DNA of 30,109 nt. Source: a virus. Location: positions 1-30,109 of IMG/VR virus record IMGVR_UViG_3300019093_000041; one strand, given 5' to 3'. The translations under genes were made by a program, and so were the position numbers. Shown piece by piece: positions 1 to 6,800 of the stretch (positions within the stretch are counted from its first letter, which is position 1; every line of letters begins with the position of its first letter). Below the pieces are notes generated by a model that made no database searches, was not told the origin of the DNA, and saw nothing but the letters and a program-made list of their open reading frames with translations.

Positions 1-2
1 AG

Positions 3-25
3 CCTAAACACTGCTTAGGGTTTTT
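3..25 (+). terminator. Possible weak terminator at left edge
   Basis: CCTAA at 3-7 can pair with TTAGG at 15-19 around a 7-nt loop, and a run of five T (21-25) follows after one or two bases. The stem is short and AU-rich, so this is only a candidate. It would end a gene lying to the left of the window. Confidence 0.35.
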
Positions 26-26
26 G

Positions 27-64
27 GTAGTTTATCCTCGTAACAGAATTAAACTACTTTTTTT
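27..64 (+). terminator. Rho-independent terminator upstream of the first gene
   Basis: GTAGTTTA (27-34) and TAAACTAC (50-57) form a perfect 8-bp inverted repeat with a 15-nt loop, followed directly by seven T residues (58-64). This is the layout of an intrinsic terminator, though the stem is AU-rich. It should insulate the genes starting at 92 from transcription entering from the left. Confidence 0.65.
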
Positions 65-91
65 AACACTCATACACACAAGGAGATTATT

Positions 92-364
92 ATGAGTAAC
101 ATGACACCTTTCGAGATTCGTCTCGAACTTCTCAAGATGGCCAAAGATATGCTTGGCGACGATTATTATGGTAAGCGTGAAGTAATATCAAACGACTGGT
201 CCACAAAGGTAGAGACGGCTAAACACGCCGGTCAAACACCTCCAGAGCACCCAGGCTACCCAGCCTATCCCTCCGAAACTGATATCATTGCAAAGGCGCA
301 AGTCTTGAATGGTTTTGTTTCTAACATACCTACAGACATTAAACCAACTTCGACCAAGAAGTAA
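92..364 (+). CDS. Small conserved T4-like phage protein of unknown function
   Basis: A 90-residue soluble protein with no signal peptide or membrane segment. The N-terminal third (MTPFEIRLELLKMAKDML) is a predicted amphipathic helix, and the middle is Pro- and Tyr-rich. I remember similar small proteins in T4-like cyanophages but know no function. The start at 92 is supported by AAGGAG at about 80-85, 6 nt before the ATG. The gene follows a terminator, and a hairpin (375-400) separates it from the cell wall hydrolase gene. The short CA-rich leader with its strong Shine-Dalgarno resembles that of gp32 and differs from the SD-poor late genes, suggesting early or middle expression. Function unassigned. 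Confidence 0.75.
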   Translation: MSNMTPFEIRLELLKMAKDMLGDDYYGKREVISNDWSTKVETAKHAGQTPPEHPGYPAYPSETDIIAKAQVLNGFVSNIPTDIKPTSTKK

Positions 365-374
365 TCTGAAGGCA

Positions 375-400
375 GAGGCTCTTGTTAACTCGAGAGCCTC
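375..400 (+). other. Intergenic hairpin, possible terminator or RNA-stability element
   Basis: GAGGCTCT (375-382) and AGAGCCTC (393-400) form a perfect 8-bp stem with a 10-nt loop just after the stop at 364. No T-run follows (the next bases are CTTAATAAGG), so it is a poor terminator. It may instead be a processing or mRNA-stabilising hairpin between two genes with separate ribosome binding sites. Confidence 0.5.
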
Positions 401-417
401 CTTAATAAGGAAAACCA

Positions 418-960
418 ATGGTAAAAACTTTTAATCTATTTTTGAAAATAGGTCTAGTTGTATTAACGTTATATCTTGTAACTAAATTCACAACTAACAG
501 AATTGATTATTATAACAGTAATCAATATTACGGTACTCCAATCACAATGCTTGAAAGAGAAAAGCAGTTAACCTGTCTTGCAAAGAATATCTATCATGAG
601 GCAGCTACAGAGCCCTTTGAAGGAAAGGTCGCAGTTGCGCAGGTAACGTTAAATAGAGCAGCATCTGGTAAGTTCCCTTCAGATATATGCGATGTAGTAT
701 TTCAGAAAAATGTTTTTTATGGTAAGGTTGTCTGTCAGTTCTCATGGTACTGTGAGTCCGGACCAAAGGTACAATCTGGCGTACATTACAAAGAGTCAAT
801 GGAGGTAGCTAAGAAAGTATTACTAGAAAACTTTAGATTACCATCGATGTATAAGGCAATGTATTATCATGCCGATTATGTAAACCCTAATTGGAACCTT
901 CCAAAGATTAGTCAAATTGGTCGTCATATATTTTACGGAGAGAAAAATGGAAAAATTTAA
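418..960 (+). CDS. SleB/CwlJ-type cell wall hydrolase (Hydrolase_2 family), membrane-anchored
   Basis: A 180-residue peptidoglycan hydrolase, probably the phage endolysin. Residues about 7-25 form one hydrophobic segment behind a single Lys, so the protein probably enters the membrane as a signal-anchor. The catalytic domain starts near residue 50 with the family signature CLAKNIYHEA, in which Glu61 is the expected catalytic acid. GKVAVAQVTLNR and the CQFSWYC region follow, as in SleB/CwlJ hydrolases (Pfam Hydrolase_2), which cleave the glycan strand. AAGGA at 407-411 lies 6 nt before the ATG. The next gene starts inside its last 14 bases and encodes a multi-pass membrane protein, so the two may act together in lysis. 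The signal-anchor-release type of export is inference. Confidence 0.85.
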   Translation: MVKTFNLFLKIGLVVLTLYLVTKFTTNRIDYYNSNQYYGTPITMLEREKQLTCLAKNIYHEAATEPFEGKVAVAQVTLNRAASGKFPSDICDVVFQKNVFYGKVVCQFSWYCESGPKVQSGVHYKESMEVAKKVLLENFRLPSMYKAMYYHADYVNPNWNLPKISQIGRHIFYGEKNGKI

Positions 961-1255
961 CGAATTTAAAGATAGTGTATTTACATATTTTGAGGGCTTT
1001 ACCAAGGCAACAGCAGACACGTTTGCATGGATAAGTATTGTAACGCTAATTTGCGCAACTATTCCTGGCTTTATTGCTGTCATGGCAGGTGCTACCGATA
1101 AGATGCCCCCCCTCGATGTATCATTAATACTGTGGGCGGGTCTGTTGCTTTATTTTGTAAAGTCAGCTATAATTAAAGACATGCTGATGGTAGTAACAAT
1201 TGGTTTTGGTTTCGCCATTCAAGCAGTAATGCTAGGCCTTATATTCTTTGTATGA
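947..1255 (+). CDS. Small multi-pass membrane protein, unknown function
   Basis: A 102-residue protein with about three predicted transmembrane segments (residues about 24-45, 57-71 and 78-101) and an amphipathic N-terminus. I chose the ATG at 947 over an upstream in-frame ATG at 917 because GGAG (937-940) sits 6 nt before it and the 917 start has no ribosome binding site. It overlaps the end of the SleB-type hydrolase gene by 14 bases and ends ATGA-overlapped with gp33. Similar small membrane proteins occur at this place in T4-like cyanophages. Position after a hydrolase makes a holin or antiholin-like role possible, but the sequence does not establish this. Confidence 0.7.
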   Translation: MEKFNEFKDSVFTYFEGFTKATADTFAWISIVTLICATIPGFIAVMAGATDKMPPLDVSLILWAGLLLYFVKSAIIKDMLMVVTIGFGFAIQAVMLGLIFFV

Positions 1256-1515
1256 TTGACGAAAACGAACAACTAACAGATGCATTGGTAATAACTAAGC
1301 GATTTAGATCTCCTAATGAGTTTAGTTTGTATATAGATGAGATAGTAGCTAACTTTAATACAACTTATATGGATGCTGTTATTAGTTATTGTCATGAAAA
1401 AGATATTGAAATTGATAGTATTGGTTCATTGATTAATCAGAAACTTCGGGAGAAGATTCAAATGGAGGCTGAGATAGCTAATATGATTAAACCACGGGGT
1501 CATCTACCTTTATGA
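1252..1515 (+). CDS. 33: gp33-like late-transcription co-activator
   Basis: An 87-residue protein matching the T4 gp33 family (late promoter transcription accessory protein). The core contains FSLYIDEIVANF, then YMDAVISYCHEKDIEIDSIG and LINQKLREKIQMEAE. T4 gp33 binds the beta-flap of host RNA polymerase and links it to the sliding clamp gp45 for late transcription from TATAAATA-type promoters; such boxes are present in this window. The protein is shorter than T4 gp33 (112 residues). The ATG at 1252 overlaps the previous stop as ATGA, and its own end overlaps gp59 in the same way, indicating translational coupling. Identification rests on remembered family pattern and on gp59 being the neighbour. 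Confidence 0.8.
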   Translation: MIDENEQLTDALVITKRFRSPNEFSLYIDEIVANFNTTYMDAVISYCHEKDIEIDSIGSLINQKLREKIQMEAEIANMIKPRGHLPL

Positions 1516-2120
1516 TTATGGCTCCTTTTGAAGTCTATCGTTATTACTTGGCCTTGCGCCTACATTTTACGACAGATAATTATGATGTGATTAAACAGCA
1601 GGGGCGAGTTCGCGCTACTAGGAATTCATTTCTTAAACGCAAAGATCTTTTATCAATTAATCGAGTAGCAGAAACTTATTCGGATAAAGATATAGTGAAC
1701 TTCTTAGTAGCAAATTTTGTGTCCGGAGATAGATGGGGCGGTGTATTTGATGTAGAAGCTAAAGACCGTTACCACGGATGGAAAAAGCGTATAGAATCTA
1801 TCTCATATACGTTTAAAAAAGAGTTAGATAAGGCTGTATTGTTTGCCGATAAGAACAATATATCCTTTAATCAACTCTTCAGTTGCAATAATGGGCAGCA
1901 CCCACCTATTGTAAAGATGTATCTTCGGAATGATATCTCAATTGAAACTCTTGTAATCCTGAATAAGCTAAATAATTTTACTGATCAATTAGATCAGGAT
2001 TTAAAAGAGGATCTAGTTTGGCCAGACACCTCAAGAATTATTAAGAAGTATTCACCTTTTCTAGAGATTAAAAAAGACAAGTACAATGAAATTTACCGAA
2101 GAGCAATTGGATCTTTCTGA
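1512..2120 (+). CDS. 59: gp59-like loader of the replicative helicase
   Basis: A 202-residue protein of the T4 gp59 family (T4: 217 residues), which binds fork DNA and gp32 and loads the gp41 helicase during replication and recombination. The start PFEVYRYYLALRLHF and the central VNFLVANFVSGDRWGGVF are characteristic of the family. The ATG at 1512 overlaps the gp33 stop as ATGA; an alternative ATG lies at 1518, which gives the usual MAPFEVY start. No strong Shine-Dalgarno is visible, so coupled translation from gp33 is likely. gp32, its functional partner, lies just downstream, as in other T4-like phages. Confidence 0.85.
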   Translation: MIMAPFEVYRYYLALRLHFTTDNYDVIKQQGRVRATRNSFLKRKDLLSINRVAETYSDKDIVNFLVANFVSGDRWGGVFDVEAKDRYHGWKKRIESISYTFKKELDKAVLFADKNNISFNQLFSCNNGQHPPIVKMYLRNDISIETLVILNKLNNFTDQLDQDLKEDLVWPDTSRIIKKYSPFLEIKKDKYNEIYRRAIGSF

Positions 2121-2304
2121 CGCCCGTATGATACAAATTGAAAAGTCTATTTGTATTCTGCAGGGTAATATGACAGAGTTATCCGAACATATTAGAGAAA
2201 CACAACGATATTTGATTAAGCTTGCACATCACCAATCGGAAATTACGAAACGTATTTCTTCATGGCCGTTTATTGCAGTAAGTAGTGATAGAGATGAAGC
2301 ATAA
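2086..2304 (+). CDS. Small conserved protein between gp59 and gp32
   Basis: A 72-residue, mostly helical protein, probably a short coiled coil: regularly spaced hydrophobic residues run from about 15 to 55 (ARMIQIEKSICILQGNMTE onwards), followed by a conserved-looking EITKRISSWPFIAV end. It starts inside the last 35 bases of gp59. Small proteins of this type sit between gp59 and gp32 in T4-like cyanophages, but I know no function. It has no membrane segment. Its location among replication genes suggests a replication or recombination role, by inference only. Confidence 0.7.
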   Translation: MKFTEEQLDLSDARMIQIEKSICILQGNMTELSEHIRETQRYLIKLAHHQSEITKRISSWPFIAVSSDRDEA

Positions 2305-2473
2305 AAATTTTGAAATTGATCACGAGAAAAAAACTCGTAGGATTACCAAAGGTGTAGATAAGAGTGGCAAATATCGAAAAAGTATATATAATATGTTAGA
2401 AGAGGAAGACGAAGGTCTCGATCTAGATGACGGTGATGTAGACGATTATGATGATCTTGATGATAGTAAATAA
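2294..2473 (+). CDS. Small protein with a highly acidic C-terminus
   Basis: A 59-residue protein. The first half is basic (HEKKTRRITKGVDKSGKYRK) and the last 20 residues are almost all Asp and Glu. I chose the ATG at 2294 over a GTG at 2285; neither has a good Shine-Dalgarno, and the ATG overlaps the end of the previous gene by 11 bases, which suits coupling. The basic and acidic halves suggest a nucleic-acid or SSB-contacting protein, or a DNA mimic, but no family is recognised. It is the last gene before the gp32 leader. Confidence 0.6.
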   Translation: MKHKNFEIDHEKKTRRITKGVDKSGKYRKSIYNMLEEEDEGLDLDDGDVDDYDDLDDSK

Positions 2474-2478
2474 TAAAA

Positions 2479-2516
2479 TACAACACAAATACAACGCTTA
2501 TACAACGCATACAAGG
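2479..2516 (+). promoter_or_regulatory. Candidate gp32 autoregulatory leader: tandem ATACAA repeats
   Basis: ATACAACAC (2479), ATACAACGC (2489), ATACAACGC (2500) and ATACAAGGAG (2509) occur at 9-11-base spacing, and the last one contains the gp32 Shine-Dalgarno. The leader has few G residues and should be single-stranded. In T4, gp32 represses its own translation by binding cooperatively to an unstructured leader. This repeat could play that role here; that is inference. Confidence 0.45.
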
Positions 2517-2524
2517 AGAAAATT

Positions 2525-3417
2525 ATGGCATTAGATTTTAGTTCTATGAAGAAGAGTTCAGGTGGTTTCGACAAATTGATGAAAGAAGTCGAAAAGATTG
2601 CAACGCCTCAGACTCAAGACAACGCAAAAGATGACCGCTTCTGGCAACCAGAGGTAGATAAGGCTGGTAACGGCTACGCAGTCATTCGATTCCTACCACC
2701 ATCAGCAGGCGAAGAGCTACCATGGGTTCGTATTTGGAACCATGGCTTTCAAGGTCCTTCAGGTAAGTGGTATATCGAGAACTCTCTCACAACCCTAGGT
2801 AAAGCAGATCCCGTTTCTGAATTCAATACTGAATATGGAACTCTGGTATCGAGGCTAACAAAGATCTGGTACGTAAGCAAAAACGTCGCCTGACCTATGT
2901 TGCTAATATCTACGTGGTTAAAGATCCAGCACATCCCGAGAATGAAGGTCAAGTCAGACTGTATAAGTTTGGTAAGAAGATCTTTGATAAGATTAAGGAT
3001 GTGATGCAACCTCAGTTTGAGGACGAGGATCCAGTTAATCCTTTCGACTTCTGGAAGGGTGCTAACTTCAAGTTGAAGATTCGTAATGTTGAAGGGTATC
3101 GTAACTACGATAAGTCTGAATTCGATTCAGCTACGCCTTTAGCAGAAGACGAAAAAATGGAGTCGATCTGGAAAAAGCAACACTCACTAGCTGAGTTTGT
3201 TGATCCTAAAAACTTTAAGTCATATGACGAGTTGAAGACTAAGCTTACTATGGTACTTTCTGCTACAGGTGCTGCTGCTCCTCGTGCTGAAGTTACAAGC
3301 TTAGATGAAGATATGCCAAAGCCGGTTGCTGCTAAACCAGCCGCCAAGCCTAAAGCAGACTTCGACGATGCAGATGATTCCCTATCCTATTTTGCCAAGC
3401 TGGCAAATGACGATTAA
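2525..3417 (+). CDS. 32: gp32 single-stranded DNA-binding protein, frame broken by an apparent one-base deletion
   Basis: The T4 gp32 homologue, which coats single-stranded DNA in replication, recombination and repair. The first part (2525 to about 2833) gives the N-terminal cooperativity region and OB-fold start. After TGG at 2836 the homology continues in the -1 frame (LWNSGIEANKDLVRKQ, then KRRLTYVANIYVVKDP, then KKIFDKIKD and the acidic tail DFDDADDSLSYFAKLANDD). Adding one T near 2834 restores a continuous protein of about 297 residues (T4: 301). As it stands, the N-terminal frame stops at 2893. No slippery heptamer lies at the junction, so a sequencing or assembly error is the most likely cause. 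The four zinc ligands of T4 gp32 are absent. AAGGAG precedes the ATG. Confidence 0.9.
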
Positions 3418-3437
3418 TTAGGTAGTCTTAGCCCGAT

Positions 3438-3473
3438 CCTGGATACTCGCTACCTAAGTAACTTAGGTCCAGG
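3438..3473 (+). other. Nested inverted repeat after gp32
   Basis: ACCTAAGT (3452-3459) and ACTTAGGT (3461-3468) form a near-perfect palindrome around one base. Outside it CCTGGA (3438-3443) can pair with TCCAGG (3468-3473), giving a two-level stem. GGTAG (3421-3425) could alternatively pair with CTACC (3450-3454). A T-rich stretch begins only at about 3490, so this is a weak terminator at best; it may stabilise or process the gp32 mRNA. Confidence 0.45.
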
Positions 3474-3538
3474 TAAGGTGACGAGCTAGTTTATTTTAGT
3501 GTAACTTTAATTTAATTTTTTATATATTGGAGAAATTC

Positions 3539-3739
3539 ATGAAACAATTTATCGCTATCATTGCTTCTATGTTCGCTTTGACCGCCTTTGCTGCCGATCC
3601 AGCTAAGAAAGAAGAAGCCAAGCCCGCTGCTAAGACTGCTGCGGCTCCCGCTGCTAAGGCTGCGTCTGCTCCAGCCCCAGCTGCTCCTGCAGCACCTGCG
3701 GCTAAGAAAGACGAAAAGAAGCCCGAAGCAAAAAAGTAA
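3539..3739 (+). CDS. Small exported Ala/Lys/Pro-rich protein (zero-frame product)
   Basis: A 66-residue protein. Residues 1-18 (MKQFIAIIASMFALTAFA) form a typical Sec signal peptide with an Ala-x-Ala cleavage site after residue 18. The rest is low-complexity Ala, Lys, Pro and Glu. The ATG at 3539 is chosen over an upstream TTG at 3527 because GGAG (3529-3532) lies 6 nt before it. Comparable Ala/Lys-rich secreted proteins are common in Betaproteobacteria, which hints at host-derived origin. The last codons before the stop are gcA AAA AAG TAA, an ideal -1 slippery site, and the -1 frame stays open for 36 more codons (see next features). Periplasmic location is likely; function is unknown. Confidence 0.8.
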   Translation: MKQFIAIIASMFALTAFAADPAKKEEAKPAAKTAAAPAAKAASAPAPAAPAAPAAKKDEKKPEAKK

Positions 3740-3846
3740 AACGGCCTTGTAAAGCTGGGCAGACTGCGGCAGATGGCTGTAGGGTTGTCAAAAAGGCCGT
3801 TAATAAACCAGCTACAAAAAAGCCTGCGAAAGCAGAGAAGAAGTAA
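3730..3846 (+). CDS. -1 frame extension of the exported Ala/Lys-rich protein
   Basis: The heptamer A AAA AAG at 3730-3736 is in the X XXY YYZ register of the upstream frame, immediately before its stop. Slipping back one base gives GTA AAA CGG and 36 further codons ending at 3846, five bases before the terminator. The added part keeps the Ala/Lys/Pro composition and contains two Cys (PCKAGQTAADGC), so the full product would be 102 residues. Without slippage this frame has no evident start. The alternative is a lost A in the homopolymer, which would fuse both parts constitutively. Either way the 36 codons seem to be coding. Confidence 0.65.
   Translation, partial: KKVKRPCKAGQTAADGCRVVKKAVNKPATKKPAKAEKK
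3740..3801 (+). promoter_or_regulatory. Long-loop stem downstream of the A AAA AAG slippery site
   Basis: AACGGCCTT (3740-3748) pairs perfectly with AAGGCCGTT (3793-3801), giving a 9-bp GC-containing stem 3 nt after the slippery heptamer, with a 44-nt loop that can fold further (for example CTG/CAG around 3770). A stem at this distance is what stimulates -1 frameshifting in dnaX-type sites. A pseudoknot is possible but not shown. Confidence 0.55.
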
Positions 3847-3850
3847 GATC

Positions 3851-3870
3851 GGGGCCCTAGGGCCCCTTTC
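3851..3870 (+). terminator. Palindromic terminator between convergent genes
   Basis: GGGGCCCTAGGGCCCC (3851-3866) is a perfect 16-base palindrome, followed on the plus strand by TTTCT. It lies between the plus-strand reading frame ending at 3846 and the minus-strand gene ending at 3874. The plus-strand T-tract is short; on the minus strand only GATC follows, so it should work best for plus-strand transcription. Confidence 0.75.
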
Positions 3871-3873
3871 TCA

Positions 3874-6800
3874 TTAGTAAACCGAAATACGGTTGGTATA
3901 TCGATCTAGAGAAGATCCTGTATATTCTGGTCTAGGATTTGCCTTCATTGGAACAATCTTAGTAGTATTGTTGCTACTTACATTGTTAGATACAACGGTA
4001 TTATTAGCACCTCCCCTACCGGCTTCTCTACCCATATCGGCATTTTCGGTAGAAGTCTTTGCAACTTCTTTTCCTGTTAGAATAGGGGAGCCTCTGCCAA
4101 CACTTCCCTCAACATCTAAAGCTGATGGTACAAGCGCTTGAGCTCTTTCTTCTTTTATATCTGCTAATTTTTTTCTAGCACCTTCAACATCACCTTTGGC
4201 ATTTAGTTCTTGGAGTTGTTTATATTCCTGTTTAGTTACCTGAGTATCATATTCTGCGCTATCGCCGCCTGTACCACTTACTTCACTAGTGACACTGTAC
4301 TTATCTCTACTAAATAGACCACCAGAGACTCTTTTGCCTAACATTCGTCCATACTGGGACTCCGACTTATCAATCGACTTACCTTCGATCTTACCAGATA
4401 CTAGACTGTCTTTACTATCCGTCCCTAGGAAGCTCCCTGACTCTTTTCCTTTTGCAGTAAATAAGCCCCCAAGGAATGTACTACCAAGTACAGATTTTTC
4501 AGCTGTTACACCTTCTTTTATCGTCCTTTCAGACGATGATATATTATCTCTTGGGCCTTGGTACATTTGACTATCTTTAGAGTCCACAGATGTAACACTA
4601 CCTATTTTTTGATCAGCCATAGCCGTACCCACTGGCTGATCATCCATACCTATACCGCTATTGTATACACCTTTAACCTTATCACCTATACCACCAAAGA
4701 AGCTAGATACAGATTTAGCCTTATCACCGATAAAATTACTTACCTTATTAGCAACACTATTTTCTTTAGCAGCTTTTATTTCTTCTAGTTTTTTCTTAGC
4801 GCCTTCAACATCACCTGTGGCATTAAGTTCTTGAAGCTGTTTGTATTCACTTTTAGTTACCGCGGTGTCATATTCTGCACTATCTCCTTTTGTACCACTT
4901 ACTTGACTAGTGACACTGTACTTATCTCTACCAAATAGCCCACCAGATACTCTTTTACCTAGCATACGACTGTCTTCTTGTTCTAACTTATCAATCGACT
5001 TACCTTCAATCTTACCAGACACTAGACTGTCTTTACTCTCTGATCCTAGGAAACTTCCGGATTCTTTACCCTTTGCAGTAAAAAATCCACCGAGAGTAGC
5101 GCTGCCAAGTATCGATTTTTCAGCTGTAATCCCTTCCTTTATTGACCTTTGAGATGATGATATATTGTCTCTGGGACTCTGGTACATTTGACTATCTTTA
5201 GAGTCCACAGATGTAACACTACCTATAAGCTGATCTGCCATGGCTGTACCCATTGGCTGATCACGTAGACCTATCCCTTTATCATAGTCATTATAGATAG
5301 TTTTAGCATCTCCATAAGCCCCTTTAACCTTATCACCTATACCACCAAAAAAGCCCGAAACAGAACTACCTAGCTTACCTGCTTTTTCTTTAACGTAGTC
5401 TATTCCTTCACCAGCTGCATTAATAGCTTTACCACCGTATTCACCAACTACCTTACCAGCTTTGGATCCTGCAAAAGCACCTATTGCACCTCCTGCTAAA
5501 CCCCCTATCGCAGTACCAACGGGACCACCGATAAACGTACCAGCCATTGCACCCAATTTAGCGCCAGCAATAGCGCCAGCAGCCATACCAGTACCTTCAC
5601 CAATAGCACCACTTTTCTCAACTGTTGCAGTATTACCTATCTCTTTTCTTGCAGCTGCAGCTTCCTCGGGTTTCATTTCACCAGAGTCAACCTTAGCCTG
5701 GACCTCCTCCATTTTAGCTTGCTTACTATCTTCGGCTGCTGTAAAGCCTTCGTAAGCAGTATATGCGCCAAGGCCAACTGCAGCAACTGAACCTAGTAAC
5801 TTACCCGCACCAGAATTAGCAAAGCCAACAGCTTTACTACCTAGGACTTTGGCTCCACCTAATAATTTACCACCAATCCCTGCTGCTTTACCTGCAACTT
5901 TTCCAGCAGCTTTTTTACCGCCGCCTAATAAATCCATTGCTCCAGAAGCAAGATCTCCTAGAAGTGAACCACCGCCTTCAGATTCTTTTTCTTTTTCAGT
6001 CGTTGGACCGCCTTTTTGTTCAGTTAATTCTTTTGGTGTTTTAGGAGCTAGAGCTTCTCTGATTGCTTTAAGTTCTACAAGTTGTGCTTTAGTTGTATCC
6101 AGCATTTGCTTAGATAACTCAAGATCACTCTTAGCTGTATCAGCCAGTATTTCACCAGTTGATGCAACGTTATCTGCTTCAGGATTTTCCTGCCTTGGGC
6201 TTGAAACATCAGCTTCTCTATCTTTCTTTTCTACATCTTTTGAGGGGGTTTGAAAAATACCTTGACCTGGTTTTTCAGACAAACCATCGGTCATAAAGAA
6301 CTTAAACCCACTCTCAAGCTCGTTAAAGAACCCTTGATACTTAGATTTATCTTCTTTCTCAGTATCAGCGGTAGGGTTATTTTTACCCCCTCTTACAGCA
6401 GCAGCAGCAGCTTTACCGGGGGTATAGTTTATTGGTTTTAATTTAAGAGCAGGTTCTGTTAAATCTGAACCTCTATCAGGTCCAGCAGATCCCCTTGCAG
6501 CAGCTATATCTTCAATACTTGCGTCTTCAGAAACCTTACCTTGTATTTTTAAATCTTTACTATTAACTGGTCCTCTATTTCTTGTTGCTACAGGAGCCAC
6601 CATGGCATCTTTAGTCGATGTAGTACGTACATCGGCTTCTTTTACCATCTTGTTCTTAGCTTCCTTGCCTTCTAAGTGATACCGTTGAGTATCAGCATCA
6701 AACTTAACTCTACCTTCACTTATCTTGCGCAATACTGAATGTTCTTCTAACGATTTTAAAAGTACTTCAGTAACGTTAGCTAAAGAATCTACTACAGGAG

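Noticed and set aside
2825-2840. Programmed frameshift in gp32
   Set aside because: No X XXY YYZ heptamer and no clear downstream structure; a one-base deletion explains it more simply.
2914-3417. A separate gene for the C-terminal part of gp32
   Set aside because: It starts in the middle of the OB-fold, and the homology continues seamlessly from the upstream frame once one base is added.
5462-6253. Pro/Ala-rich open frames on the plus strand opposite the 1052-residue gene
   Set aside because: They are antisense shadows of Gly/Ala-rich coding sequence, with no ribosome sites and low-complexity products.
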